64,000 nucleotides of DNA from CAXXFQ01 sp963674475 (GCA_963674475.2 CAXXFQ010000033.1:682001-746000), one strand, 5' to 3'. Shown: positions 43,678 to 52,977, counted from the first letter of the stretch. Notes: generated from the sequence alone by a model not told the origin. A program made the numbers and translations.

Positions 43678-44892
43678 ATGCCACAGCAAGAGGCCGCGGG
43701 TAAATCGGTGGAAAAACTTCTCGGGCGTCATTATGCCACGGGCGAGCCGGTTGAGATTTTTTTGGAAGCGGATCGCGTTGCGCGGGTCGAGCCGGTCACG
43801 GCGGATCGGGATACGCAGCAGTGGCCTTGGATCGCCCCGGCGCTGATTGATTTGCAGGTCAACGGCTATGGGGGACAGGAGTTCAGCTCGCCCGACTTGA
43901 CGGTCCAAAAGGTGGAGAAGATCGCGCGAAAGATGGACACGTTTGGGGTGACGCGAACGTTGCCGACGGTGACGACGAACGAGCAAGCGGTCTTGTTGCA
44001 CGCGGTGAAAACGATCGACGCGGCTTGTCGGCAGGACGCGGGTGTGGCGCACCGTTTTCCGGGAATCCATCTTGAGGGGCCGTTTGTGTCGGCGGAAGAC
44101 GGCCCGCGCGGGGCGCATCCGCTTGCATACGTTTGTCCGCCCAGTTGGGACAAGTTTCAAGCATTGCAAGAGGCGGCCGGGGGACGGATTCGAATCGTCA
44201 CCGTTTCGCCGGAATACGACCAGACGCCGGAATTCATTCGACGGGCGGCCGACTCGGGCGTGGTGGTTTCGATCGGGCATACGGCGGCGACTCCGGAACA
44301 AATTCGTGCGGCGGTCGACGCGGGGGCGCGGATGAGTACCCATCTGGGTAACGGGGCCCACGCGATGATCCACCGGCATCACAACTATATCTGGTCGCAG
44401 CTGGCCGACGACCGTTTGACGGCGGGAATTATTACCGACGGCCATCATCTGCCGCCGGAAGTGGTCAAGACTTTCGTTCGGGCCAAAACCATTGAGCGGA
44501 CCGTTTTGGTAAGCGATATTTCGGGGCTGACCGGTTTGCCGCCGGGTCGGTATGAGAGCGAGCTTTGCGCGCTGGAGATTTTGCCGTCGGGCAAGTTGGT
44601 TGTTGCCGGGCAACGCGAGCTGTTGGCCGGGGCGTCGCGGACACTTGGGTGGTGTGTGGCGGTGGCGACGCGGTACGCCGAGGTGAGTCTGGCCGACGCG
44701 ATCCGGATGGCCGTCTTCAATCCGGCGGCGTTGGTCGAGGTCGAGCCGGGCGGATTGGAACCGGCCGATCTGGCCGATCTGGTCTTGTTTCGAATGAAGG
44801 AGCCGGTCAATCCGGACGACCCGGATTCGTTTGAGGTCATAGGAACGATTTTGAGCGGGCAAATGGTTTTTGGGCAGGGTGAAGTGCAATAG
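43678..44892 (+). CDS. nagA: N-acetylglucosamine-6-phosphate deacetylase
   Basis: 404 residues of the amidohydrolase superfamily. It removes acetate from GlcNAc-6-P in amino-sugar use and cell-wall recycling. Motifs: IDLQVNGYGGQEF (Q-x-N in place of H-x-H, as in the single-metal E. coli type), IHLEGPFVS with the metal glutamate, SIGHTAA, STHLGNGAHAM with metal histidines and the catalytic aspartate in LVSDISGL. The ATG at 43678 was preferred over one 45 bases upstream because of a following regular N terminus; the choice is not firm. nagB is not in the window. Confidence 0.9.
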   Translation: MPQQEAAGKSVEKLLGRHYATGEPVEIFLEADRVARVEPVTADRDTQQWPWIAPALIDLQVNGYGGQEFSSPDLTVQKVEKIARKMDTFGVTRTLPTVTTNEQAVLLHAVKTIDAACRQDAGVAHRFPGIHLEGPFVSAEDGPRGAHPLAYVCPPSWDKFQALQEAAGGRIRIVTVSPEYDQTPEFIRRAADSGVVVSIGHTAATPEQIRAAVDAGARMSTHLGNGAHAMIHRHHNYIWSQLADDRLTAGIITDGHHLPPEVVKTFVRAKTIERTVLVSDISGLTGLPPGRYESELCALEILPSGKLVVAGQRELLAGASRTLGWCVAVATRYAEVSLADAIRMAVFNPAALVEVEPGGLEPADLADLVLFRMKEPVNPDDPDSFEVIGTILSGQMVFGQGEVQ

Positions 44893-44941
44893 CCTTGCAT
44901 TGTCCTCTGGATTCTCTGGGCCCATTTTTCAATAGGACGCC

Positions 44942-45415
44942 ATGCGTTATTTTGTTCAACTCCGATCTCGAGGTCTACTGTTTCGGTTGGCCGTGTTGAC
45001 GCTGGTCAATGTGGTCCTGCTGGCGGTCGTATTGTCGATCGGGTATGGGATCAAAGGGGCCGATTCGCTGCGCTGGGGATTGGGGGCGAATCTGGTTTGC
45101 TGGCTGAGTTTTTCTTTGTCGCTTGTGGCGGTTGAGCCGTTTCGGCGTCACGATCAATGGTTACCAGGAATGCTGCTTGCGATGCTGGTCCAAATCGGCG
45201 GGCCGATGGGCGCGTTCTTGGCCGTTCGCATGAAAGCGGAACGTTCGGTTCAACTCGCGTTTGGCGGGTATTTGATCGTTTTTCTGGAATTGCTTTTGGC
45301 GGTAACTGTTTTGCTGATTCTTCCGGCGAAAACCGTTTTGGGTACGCCGAAAAGTGACACTGAAGAAGCGTTTCGGGACCCCACGGAAGATGGTAAAAAC
45401 GGACCTAACTCGTGA
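44942..45415 (+). CDS. atpI: AtpI-like membrane protein of the ATP synthase locus
   Basis: 157 residues with four membrane helices (about 12-33, 46-65, 78-95 and 103-128), then a polar tail. The sequence itself is poorly conserved; the call rests on size, four-helix layout and position directly before atpB, where atpI stands in most operons. AtpI helps c-ring assembly. A hairpin terminator and a promoter separate it from atpB, so it may be expressed separately from the structural subunits. Confidence 0.65.
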   Translation: MRYFVQLRSRGLLFRLAVLTLVNVVLLAVVLSIGYGIKGADSLRWGLGANLVCWLSFSLSLVAVEPFRRHDQWLPGMLLAMLVQIGGPMGAFLAVRMKAERSVQLAFGGYLIVFLELLLAVTVLLILPAKTVLGTPKSDTEEAFRDPTEDGKNGPNS

Positions 45416-45429
45416 AAAAACGACTTGAA

Positions 45430-45460
45430 AAAGGGGAGTGAATTTGCTTGTCCCCCTTTC
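45430..45460 (+). terminator. Hairpin terminator between atpI and atpB
   Basis: AAAGGGGA (45430-45437) pairs with TCCCCCTTT (45451-45459), one extra C. The T run after it is short, so ending may be partial (attenuator-like). Confidence 0.6.
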
Positions 45461-45477
45461 TATGACCTAGACTTTGC

Positions 45478-45486
45478 TGTTATAAT
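45478..45486 (+). promoter_or_regulatory. Extended -10 promoter of the atpB-C genes
   Basis: TGTTATAAT, an extended -10 box with a perfect TATAAT at 45481-45486. No good -35 box is present. It lies 20 bases after the atpI terminator and 200 bases before atpB, giving the operon its own start with a long leader. Confidence 0.6.
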
Positions 45487-45686
45487 AGCCCCTTTTACGG
45501 CCCTCCAAAAAAGCAAGCCTTCTCTTGGCTTGGCAATTGGCTTGAATTTATTTTTATTCAATAGCCGCAAAGAGAATCGGAACTGATTCAGGCGGGCGGC
45601 GTTCTCTGGGTAGCGGTATCCGGTGAATTTCGACGCGAGGACATTGGTTGCCGACGATTGCGGCACTGAGAATAGGTATATCAGTT

Positions 45687-46520
45687 ATGGCGTCAGACAT
45701 GGGTGAAATTCTGTCGCACGTTAAAGATGCGACGGCGTTCCATTTGCCCGGCCATACGACGATTGAGATTCCTCAACCGTTTTATGACAGCGCAACCGGT
45801 ACCGGCTTTCTGATCACCAAGTATATGGTTTTGGAACTGGTGGCGGCCGCGTTGTTGCTTCTGATATTTGTTCCGATCGCACGCAAGATCAAGACGGGCG
45901 AGTCGCCCAAGGGACGCTGGTGGAATTTCCTGGAAGTGTTTCTCGTGTTCCTGCGAGACGAAGTGGTTCGTCCGGCGATCGGTACGAAGGAGGGTGACCG
46001 CTTTTTGCCGTTTATTTGGACGGTTTTCTTTTTCGTCCTCTTTTGCAATTTAATGGGCATGATTCCCTGGGCCGGTTCGCCGACCGGGGCGTGGAGTGTG
46101 ACGGCCGTTCTGGCATTGGCGACGTTTGGGATGGTTTTGGTTTCCGGGTCGCGTCGGTTCGGTTTTGTCGGCTTTTGGAAGAATCAGGTTCCGCATATGG
46201 AACTGCCGTTTGTGATGGCGATCTTCATTAAGCCGATGGTTTTTGTGATTGAAGTTATCGGGCTTGGCATTAAACATTTCGTGTTGTCCGTTCGTCTGTT
46301 GGCCAATATGTTTGCCGGTCACCTCGTTTTGGCGGTGATCCTCAGCTTCATTGCGGCGACCGCCGAAGAGAACGTCGCCCTGTGGTCGGGAGTGACGATA
46401 ACGAGCTTGTTTGGTGCGACGGCCTTGAATTTATTGGAATTGTTTGTCGCCTTTTTGCAGGCGTATGTATTTGCATTTCTCTCGGCACTGTTTATCGGGA
46501 TGGCGATCCACGAACACTAG
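45687..46520 (+). CDS. atpB: F0F1 ATP synthase subunit a
   Basis: 277 residues with five to six membrane helices. The essential arginine lies in LSVRLLANMFAGHLVL, and the last helix pair ends in LELFVAFLQAYVFAFLSALFIGMAIHEH. An earlier motif, FVLFCNLMGMIPW, is typical. The ATG at 45687 (MASDMGEIL) was chosen over an upstream one. It forms the proton channel with the c-ring in the cytoplasmic membrane. Confidence 0.96.
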   Translation: MASDMGEILSHVKDATAFHLPGHTTIEIPQPFYDSATGTGFLITKYMVLELVAAALLLLIFVPIARKIKTGESPKGRWWNFLEVFLVFLRDEVVRPAIGTKEGDRFLPFIWTVFFFVLFCNLMGMIPWAGSPTGAWSVTAVLALATFGMVLVSGSRRFGFVGFWKNQVPHMELPFVMAIFIKPMVFVIEVIGLGIKHFVLSVRLLANMFAGHLVLAVILSFIAATAEENVALWSGVTITSLFGATALNLLELFVAFLQAYVFAFLSALFIGMAIHEH

Positions 46521-46602
46521 GGTGCCTTGAACTCTAGAGCGATGGTTTTCTCGTGTTGACGTGTCGAACGAATTTAGGTTTTTTTCCAAGGAGACTGTAG
46601 AA

Positions 46603-46929
46603 GTGAGCAAGTTGTTCAAACTCGCTGCCCTGTGCGTGGTAATGATGTTGCTGGCCGTCCCGGCATTTGCTGCTGATGGTGCTGCTCCGGAAGCAGCCGC
46701 AGTTCAATCTGCCTCGGGTGGGATTTCGGTGCTCGCGGGTGCCGCGATCGGTGCCGGATTGGTCATCCTCGGAGCCGGGCTTGGTATCGGTCGTATCGGG
46801 GCGTGTGCCGTCGAGAGCATGGCCCGTCAACCGGAAGTCGCCGGTCCTATTCAAACGGCGATGATTATTTCCGCGGCGTTGATCGAAGGGGTAACCTTCT
46901 TCGCGCTGATTATCTGTATGCTGTCCTAG
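46603..46929 (+). CDS. atpE: F0F1 ATP synthase subunit c, with signal-peptide-like N terminus
   Basis: 108 residues from a GTG start with AAGGAG 9-10 bases upstream. The first 26 residues (LFKLAALCVVMMLLAVPAFA, then ADG) look like a cleavable signal peptide; the mature two-helix hairpin follows, with GAGLGIGRIGACAVESMARQPE at the polar loop. The ion-binding glutamate is in AALIEGVTFFALI. There is no Q/E-S-T set of the sodium type, so proton coupling is predicted. Typical c subunits are 75-90 residues; the extra length is the N-terminal segment. Confidence 0.95.
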   Translation: MSKLFKLAALCVVMMLLAVPAFAADGAAPEAAAVQSASGGISVLAGAAIGAGLVILGAGLGIGRIGACAVESMARQPEVAGPIQTAMIISAALIEGVTFFALIICMLS

Positions 46930-47052
46930 TTATTTATTTTCGGTGAGAACGGAGGTTGGCCTTCGGTAGGAAAAGGTCGATCTTGGAGGGTTCTCTCGTC
47001 GAAGAAGCGTGTTTGGTGTTGTTGTTTTTTTGACCTGGAAGGCGATCCGATC

Positions 47053-47790
47053 ATGTTGGCTCGATGGTGGTCCGTACCGATGACCGTGTTGGTCGTGGCG
47101 TTTTTGCTCTTTGGCTTGAGTGTCGATAGTTTTGCCGCTGATGATTCGGCTGCCGATGATTCGGCCGCGGTGTCGGTGGAAGAACTTGGCCAGGAGGAGC
47201 AGACGGCCGGTGCGGAAGCGCGTGAATTGGCCGAAGAAGCGATCCATGAAGAAGGAGTCGCTCACGGTGACTCCCATGGCGAAGCGAACGCCAATCCGCT
47301 GGAGTTCAAGAAGGATTTGGCCATTTGGACGGCCGTCGTCTTCTTGTTTCTTCTGGTGATTTTGAAGAAGTTCGCGTGGGGCCCGATTGTTGAAGGGCTC
47401 GATCGACGCGAACAGCGAATCGCCAATGAGATCGCGCAGGCGAAAGAGTCCAATGAGACGGCCCGAGAAATCTTGGGCGAGTATCAAGCGAAGCTCGACG
47501 CTGCCGGCGGCGAGGTTCGAGGAATGCTCGATCAGGCCCGTCGGGACGCGGACGCCAACGGTCGGAAGATCGTCGAGGCGGCCCAAGAGGAAGCGGTCGA
47601 ACGACAGAAGCAGGCGTTGGCTGAAATCGATTCGGCCACGGCCAATGCGTTGGGAGAGCTGGCGACCCGAAGTGCGGATTTGGCGGTCGGTTTGGCAGGC
47701 AAGATCGTGCGGTCGGAACTCAAACGGGACGATCACGCGACACTGGTTGACCAGGCGGTCGACGGATTTGTCCAGAAAAAGCCCGAGTGA
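47053..47790 (+). CDS. atpF: F0F1 ATP synthase subunit b, extended
   Basis: 245 residues, longer than the usual 155-175. The first 30 residues look like a signal peptide (SVPMTVLVVAFLLFGLSVDSFA), then an acidic, His-containing linker to about residue 85. The true b-subunit membrane helix follows (LAIWTAVVFLFLLVILKKF), then a long charged coiled coil (AQAKESNETAREILGEYQAK...) to the end, the peripheral stalk. The N-terminal extension would lie outside the cytoplasmic membrane. Confidence 0.95.
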   Translation: MLARWWSVPMTVLVVAFLLFGLSVDSFAADDSAADDSAAVSVEELGQEEQTAGAEARELAEEAIHEEGVAHGDSHGEANANPLEFKKDLAIWTAVVFLFLLVILKKFAWGPIVEGLDRREQRIANEIAQAKESNETAREILGEYQAKLDAAGGEVRGMLDQARRDADANGRKIVEAAQEEAVERQKQALAEIDSATANALGELATRSADLAVGLAGKIVRSELKRDDHATLVDQAVDGFVQKKPE

Positions 47791-47845
47791 GAAAGAAATC
47801 ACTGGTGCCAGACGTAACGCTTTGTGCAGTGTGTAAGGATTCGAG

Positions 47846-48493
47846 ATGACCGAAGACAAACTCTCGCAAGATGCCCGAGCCGTGGCCGAGATGACGCCGG
47901 ACGTGGGACGTGACCCGATCGGGGCCGTCTACGCCGAGGCGTTTTTGGGTGCCGCTGAAACGGCTGGGGCGACCGATTCGCTGCTGGAGACGTTCGACTC
48001 GATGGTCGAAGATCTTTTGGATAAGTACCCTCGTTTCGAGGAGCTTTTGGCTTCCGGGCTCGTTTCACACGAGGAGAAGGATGAGATTCTCGATCGGGTT
48101 CTCGGACCTCGAGTTCCCTCGGTTTTCCTCAACTTCCTCAAGGTGATTTCGAAGCACGATCGGTTGGATTGTCTGCGGGCGATCCATCGTCAAACGCGAC
48201 TGCTTTACGATCAGCTTCGGGGCTGCGTGCCCGTGCGGTTGACCACTGCGGTTGCCGTGGACCGTGCGGAAGCGAAAAAGATTGGCGACCGTCTCAAAGC
48301 GTTGATCGGCGGAGAGCCGGTGCTGACTTGCAACGTCGACCCTGAATTGATCGGGGGAGCCGTGGTGCGTGTGGGTGATACGATCTACGACGGGTCGATT
48401 GCCACCGAATTGAAAAATGTGCGTAAGCAAATGATTGACAGGAGCGTCCATGAAATTCAAAGCCGACGAGATCGCTTCCGTTATTCAGACTGA
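47846..48493 (+). CDS. atpH: F0F1 ATP synthase subunit delta
   Basis: 215 residues. An N-terminal extension of about 25 residues precedes the helical bundle (YAEAFLGAAETAG), and the C-terminal part has the family's GEPVLTCNVDPELIGGAVVRVGDTIYDGSI. It joins the peripheral stalk to the F1 head. The 3' end overlaps the start of atpA by 44 bases. Confidence 0.95.
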   Translation: MTEDKLSQDARAVAEMTPDVGRDPIGAVYAEAFLGAAETAGATDSLLETFDSMVEDLLDKYPRFEELLASGLVSHEEKDEILDRVLGPRVPSVFLNFLKVISKHDRLDCLRAIHRQTRLLYDQLRGCVPVRLTTAVAVDRAEAKKIGDRLKALIGGEPVLTCNVDPELIGGAVVRVGDTIYDGSIATELKNVRKQMIDRSVHEIQSRRDRFRYSD

Positions 48494-49970
48494 GATTGAA
48501 CAGTATCAGTCCCAAATCGACGTCCGCGAAGTCGGGCGCGTTTTGGAAGTGGGTGACGGGATTGCACGCGTTTATGGCCTTTCCGGCGTGATGGCCGGGG
48601 AAATGGTCGAATTTTCCGACGGTATCAACGGCTTGGCGTTCAACCTCGAAGAGAATTCAGTCGGGGTGATCATCCTCGGCGATTTCTTGAAAATCAACGA
48701 GGGCGACGAGGTTCGCAGCACGGGCAAATTGTTGAGCGTGCCGGCCGGTGACGCCGTGTTGGGCCGGGTGATCGACCCGTTGGGTAACCCGCTGGACGGA
48801 AAGGGCCCGATCGCGACTACCGAAAGCCGTGATGTCGAAGTCCTGGCCGTTGGTGTGGCCGAACGTCAGCCGGTCAAAGAGCCGCTGCAAACCGGAATCA
48901 AGGCGATCGACGCGATGACGCCGATCGGACGCGGTCAGCGTGAATTGATCATCGGTGACCGAAAGACGGGCAAGACGGCGATCGGCATCGACACGATCCT
49001 GAATCAGAAGAATACGGGCGTCAAGTGCTTCTACGTCGCGATCGGTCAGAAAGAATCGACCGTGGCCGGTTTGATCGAAGTTCTTCGCAAGCACGGCGCG
49101 ATGGAATACACGACCGTCATCATTGCGAGCGCCAGTGACCCGGCTCCGTTACAATACATTGCTCCTTATACCGGTTGTGCGATGGCCGAGCATTTCATGT
49201 TCAATGGTGAGCATGCCTTGATCGTCTACGACGACCTGACCAAACAGGCCCAAGCCTATCGGCAGCTTTCGCTTTTGATGCGTCGTCCTCCGGGACGTGA
49301 GGCCTATCCGGGCGACGTTTTCTATTGCCACAGCCGATTGTTGGAACGGGCGGCCAAGCTGTCCGACGAGCTGGGCGCCGGTTCGATGACCGCGCTTCCC
49401 ATTGTCGAGACGCTCGAAGGGGAGGTTTCAGCCTACATTCCGACAAACGTGATTTCGATTACCGACGGCCAGATTTACCTGCAACCCGACCTGTTTTTCA
49501 AGGGCCAACGCCCGGCGATGAACGTCGGTATTTCGGTCTCCCGGGTCGGCGGTTCGGCCCAGGTACCGGGGATGAAAAAGGTGGCCGGCGGGTTGCGACT
49601 TGACTTGGCGTCCTTTCGTGAACTCGAAGCGTTTGCCCAGTTGGGTACCGATCTCGACGCGGCGACCCAATCGCGATTGGATCGCGGTTACCGGATGATC
49701 GAACTTTTGAAACAGGGCGTTTATGTGCCGATGTCGGTGGCCGACCAGATCATGGTCATTTTCGCCGGGACCAGAGGTCTGTTGGACAAAATTCCGGTCG
49801 AAGAGGTTCAGCGTTGGGAAAAGGCATTCCTGGAGTTCGTCCACGCCAAGTACCAAGATCTCTGGCAGCAATTGAATGACGAAGGTCAGATGACTGACGA
49901 GATTGCCGAGAAGCTGACCGAGATGACCGGAGCGTTCAACGAGCAGTTCCTCGCTTCGAGTGGCCAGTAG
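48450..49970 (+). CDS. atpA: F0F1 ATP synthase subunit alpha
   Basis: 506 residues. Walker A is GDRKTGKTAI, the preceding GIKAIDAMTPIGRGQRELIIG and the later SVSRVGGSAQVPGMKK are diagnostic. The non-catalytic nucleotide-binding subunit of F1. The ATG at 48450 (MKFKADEIASV) was chosen; another lies 15 bases upstream. It starts inside atpH, so the two are translationally coupled. Confidence 0.98.
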   Translation: MKFKADEIASVIQTEIEQYQSQIDVREVGRVLEVGDGIARVYGLSGVMAGEMVEFSDGINGLAFNLEENSVGVIILGDFLKINEGDEVRSTGKLLSVPAGDAVLGRVIDPLGNPLDGKGPIATTESRDVEVLAVGVAERQPVKEPLQTGIKAIDAMTPIGRGQRELIIGDRKTGKTAIGIDTILNQKNTGVKCFYVAIGQKESTVAGLIEVLRKHGAMEYTTVIIASASDPAPLQYIAPYTGCAMAEHFMFNGEHALIVYDDLTKQAQAYRQLSLLMRRPPGREAYPGDVFYCHSRLLERAAKLSDELGAGSMTALPIVETLEGEVSAYIPTNVISITDGQIYLQPDLFFKGQRPAMNVGISVSRVGGSAQVPGMKKVAGGLRLDLASFRELEAFAQLGTDLDAATQSRLDRGYRMIELLKQGVYVPMSVADQIMVIFAGTRGLLDKIPVEEVQRWEKAFLEFVHAKYQDLWQQLNDEGQMTDEIAEKLTEMTGAFNEQFLASSGQ

Positions 49971-50060
49971 TATCCGGCCAAGTGGCCTTTTGAGTTGGCC
50001 CTTGTTGAAAACGTTTTGACCCTATTCCTTTTTTGGTTTTTCCGATAGTTTGCAATTGCC

Positions 50061-50942
50061 ATGGCTAAAGCCCGAGTATTAGACCGACGTCGCAAATCGA
50101 TTCGCGGGATTCGGAAGATCACGCGGACGATGGAGTTGATCTCGACCGCCCGTTTCAAGCGGGCCATGGATCGGGCGATCGCGGTGAGCGCCTACACCGA
50201 TCGGATCACCAAATTGGTCCGTGATCTGGCCGCCAGCGGAACCGAGTTGGCCCATCCGCTTTTGCAGCATCGGGACAAGGTCGAAAACGCCGTCCTTTTG
50301 GTCCTTTCGGCCAATCGCGGGATGTGCGGCGGCTACAACGGCGGCGTGATCCGGATGGGAAACCGACGTTTCAAAGAACTCAAGGATTCAGTGCCGAACG
50401 TCGAACTCGAAGTTTCGGGCAAACGCGGCATTTCGAGTTTTCGCTTCCGTGGCATTCAGCCGAACCTGACGTATACCCATTTCGAAGATCGACCGACGTT
50501 CGAGGAAGTGGAACAGTTGGCCGACCGATTTTTGGCCGATTTTCAAAACGGCAAGATCGATCGGTTGGACGTTGCCTACGTGAAGTTCGAAACGCTGGCC
50601 CAACAACACCCGGTGGTCGAGACGTTGCTCCCGCTTGGGGGACTTCAAGAAGAGCCGTCCGCCGATGTGGAAGAGGTCGAGCTGCCGCAGTATGAGTTTT
50701 TACCCTCGGCCCGAAGTATTTTGGACGAGGTGGTGCCGGTCAGTTTCAAGGTCAAGCTGTTCAAATGTTTTCTCGACGCGGGCGTCAGCGAACAGATCGC
50801 TCGGATGATGGCGATGAAGGCGGCGACCGAAAACGCCGATTCGATGATCGGCAGCCTGTCGATGGAATACAACCGGGCCCGTCAGGGACAGATTACCGGC
50901 GAGCTTCTGGAAATCATCAGCGGAGCCGATGCTCTGAGCTAA
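50061..50942 (+). CDS. atpG: F0F1 ATP synthase subunit gamma
   Basis: 293 residues. N-terminal helix with IRKITRTMELISTARFKRA and C-terminal helix with MAMKAATENADSMIGSLSMEYNRARQGQITGELLEIISGA, which form the rotor coiled coil; the central Rossmann part has LSANRGMCGGYN. Typical length. It lies 90 bases after atpA. Confidence 0.97.
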   Translation: MAKARVLDRRRKSIRGIRKITRTMELISTARFKRAMDRAIAVSAYTDRITKLVRDLAASGTELAHPLLQHRDKVENAVLLVLSANRGMCGGYNGGVIRMGNRRFKELKDSVPNVELEVSGKRGISSFRFRGIQPNLTYTHFEDRPTFEEVEQLADRFLADFQNGKIDRLDVAYVKFETLAQQHPVVETLLPLGGLQEEPSADVEEVELPQYEFLPSARSILDEVVPVSFKVKLFKCFLDAGVSEQIARMMAMKAATENADSMIGSLSMEYNRARQGQITGELLEIISGADALS

Positions 50943-51011
50943 TAGATCATGAATAATGGGCGACGGTTTGTCCGTCGTTTTTCCTCCTTTTAACCCGTAT
51001 AAATCGATACC

Positions 51012-52469
51012 ATGTCGACACCCGATTCCACGAAAAACAATCTCGGAAAAGTCACCCAAGTGATCGGCTCCACGTTTGACGCCGAGTTCCCCGAGGATTC
51101 GCTTCCGGCGATTTACAACGCCGTGAAGATTGTCTCGGAACACAAAGGGATCAAGCTGGACCTGACCGGGGAAGTCCAACAACACCTGGGCGGCGGTCGT
51201 GTCCGCTGCGTGGCCCTGGGAAGTACCGACGGCATGGTCCGCGGGATGGACTGCCTCGACACGGGCGCTCCGGTCACGGTTCCGGTCGGCGAAGCAACGC
51301 TTGGGCGAGTTTTTAACTTGACCGGCGATCCGGTGGACGGTCGCGGTCCGGTCGACGCCAAAGAACGTTTGCCGATCCACCGCGATCCTCCCGAGTTGAC
51401 CGAACTTTCGACCAAGACCGAAATTTTCGAAACGGGCATCAAGGTCATCGACCTGTTGACCCCGTTCGTCCGCGGTGGGAAAGCGGGGCTCTTCGGGGGT
51501 GCCGGTTTGGGCAAGACGGTCATCTTGACCGAGCTGATCGCCCGTATCGCGTCGGCTCACGGCGGGTATTCCGTTTTCGCCGGTGTTGGTGAACGGACCC
51601 GTGAAGGGAACGACCTCTGGTTGGAAATGCAAGACACCAAGATCGGTCAAACCGGTCGCAGCGTCTTGGAACAAACCTGCATGGTCTTCGGTCAAATGAA
51701 CGAGCCGCCGGGTGCCCGTCTTCGCGTCGCGCTCTCGGCGTTGACGATGGCCGAATACTTTCGCGATTCGACCGGTTCGGACGTCTTGCTGTTCGTCGAC
51801 AACATCTTCCGTTTTTCCCAGGCCGGTAGTGAAGTGTCCGCCCTTCTGGGACGAATGCCTTCGGCGGTCGGGTATCAACCGACGTTGGCCACCGAAATGG
51901 GCGCGTTGCAAGAGCGGATCACCTCGACCGACAAGGGAGCGATCACCTCGGTGCAAGCGGTCTACGTTCCGGCCGACGACCCGACCGATCCGGCTCCGGC
52001 GGCGGCGTTCAGCCAGCTTGACGCGTTCATTTATCTCGAACGGGCCATTTCGGAAAAGGGGATCTATCCGGCGGTCGACCCGCTGGCCTCTTCCAGCCGG
52101 GTGCTCGATCCGCAGTATGTCGGACAGCGTCATTACGATATCGCTCGTCGGGTTCAGGTCACGCTGCAACGGTACCGTGAACTGCAAGACATCATCGCGA
52201 TTCTCGGCGTTGACGAGCTGAGCGAAGAGGACAAGCTCGTGGTCCATCGGGCCCGTCGTATGGAGCGGTTCCTCTCGCAGCCGTTTTTGGTTGCCGAAGT
52301 CTTCACCGGCAAGGCGGGCGAAATCACGCCGCTGGAAGATACGATTCGCAGCTTCGAAGAGATCGCCGACGGCAAGTGGGACCATCTGCCCGAGCAGGCG
52401 TTCATGTACGTCGGCTCGATCGAGCAGGCGGCCGAGCAAGCCGAGAAAATGGAAAAGGCGGCCAAATAA
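51012..52469 (+). CDS. atpD: F0F1 ATP synthase subunit beta
   Basis: 485 residues, the catalytic subunit. Walker A is GGAGLGKTV (usually GGAGVGKTV), the catalytic glutamate is in VGERTREGNDLW, Walker B is VLLFVDNIFRF, and SALLGRMPSAVGYQPTLATEMG and the arginine-rich ALQERITST follow. Everything needed for activity is present. Confidence 0.98.
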   Translation: MSTPDSTKNNLGKVTQVIGSTFDAEFPEDSLPAIYNAVKIVSEHKGIKLDLTGEVQQHLGGGRVRCVALGSTDGMVRGMDCLDTGAPVTVPVGEATLGRVFNLTGDPVDGRGPVDAKERLPIHRDPPELTELSTKTEIFETGIKVIDLLTPFVRGGKAGLFGGAGLGKTVILTELIARIASAHGGYSVFAGVGERTREGNDLWLEMQDTKIGQTGRSVLEQTCMVFGQMNEPPGARLRVALSALTMAEYFRDSTGSDVLLFVDNIFRFSQAGSEVSALLGRMPSAVGYQPTLATEMGALQERITSTDKGAITSVQAVYVPADDPTDPAPAAAFSQLDAFIYLERAISEKGIYPAVDPLASSSRVLDPQYVGQRHYDIARRVQVTLQRYRELQDIIAILGVDELSEEDKLVVHRARRMERFLSQPFLVAEVFTGKAGEITPLEDTIRSFEEIADGKWDHLPEQAFMYVGSIEQAAEQAEKMEKAAK

Positions 52470-52520
52470 CCGGTCCGCCTTCGATGGCGACCCAATCGAT
52501 TTTCGAAAACGAACCCGATT

Positions 52521-52913
52521 ATGTCCAAACTTCAGTGTATCGTCGTGACTCCCGAAAGGACCTTGCGTGAAGGCGAGGCCGATTTCGTTGCGTTGACCCT
52601 TTTCGACGGCGAGATCGGGATAGGCGCGGGCCATTCGCCCCTTTTGGGTCGGATGGGTAGCGGGCCGATGCGAATCACGCTTGGCGATAAGACCGAACGG
52701 TATTACGTCGAAGGCGGATTTGTTGAAGTGCTCGACAATACGGTAACGGTTTTGACTCCGCGGGCACTTCCGGCCGACCAGGTTGACGTGGAGGCTGCCC
52801 GGAACGATCTCAAAGCGGCCCGGCAGTTGCCCGCCCACACGCCCGAGAGGATGTCGCACCGGGACCGCTTGGTCAGTCACGCCCGGGCCCGAATTCGAGT
52901 TGCCTCGAAATAA
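52521..52913 (+). CDS. atpC: F0F1 ATP synthase subunit epsilon
   Basis: 130 residues. The N-terminal beta-sandwich (CIVVTPERTLREGEADFV ... GEIGIGAGHSPLLGRMGSGP) is typical; the C-terminal helices are short. It couples the rotor to the c-ring and regulates ATP hydrolysis. Last gene of the operon, 50 bases after atpD and followed by a strong terminator. Confidence 0.96.
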   Translation: MSKLQCIVVTPERTLREGEADFVALTLFDGEIGIGAGHSPLLGRMGSGPMRITLGDKTERYYVEGGFVEVLDNTVTVLTPRALPADQVDVEAARNDLKAARQLPAHTPERMSHRDRLVSHARARIRVASK

Positions 52914-52937
52914 GAAGATTTCAAACAAACCATTATA

Positions 52938-52977
52938 AAAGGAGCGCCGACCTCTAGGGGTTGCCGCTCCTTTTTTT
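52938..52977 (+). terminator. Rho-independent terminator of the ATP synthase operon
   Basis: AAAGGAGCG pairs with CGCTCCTTT around an 18-base partly paired loop, followed by T residues (52971-52977), 24 bases after the atpC stop. Confidence 0.9.

Noticed and set aside
46603..46929. Sodium-coupled c subunit
   Set aside because: The glutamate is followed by GV and the first helix lacks the glutamine typical of sodium-binding c subunits.
46930..47859. 309-codon minus-strand frame opposite atpF
   Set aside because: Antisense shadow caused by GC-rich codon use; atpF on the plus strand has clear family pattern and operon context.
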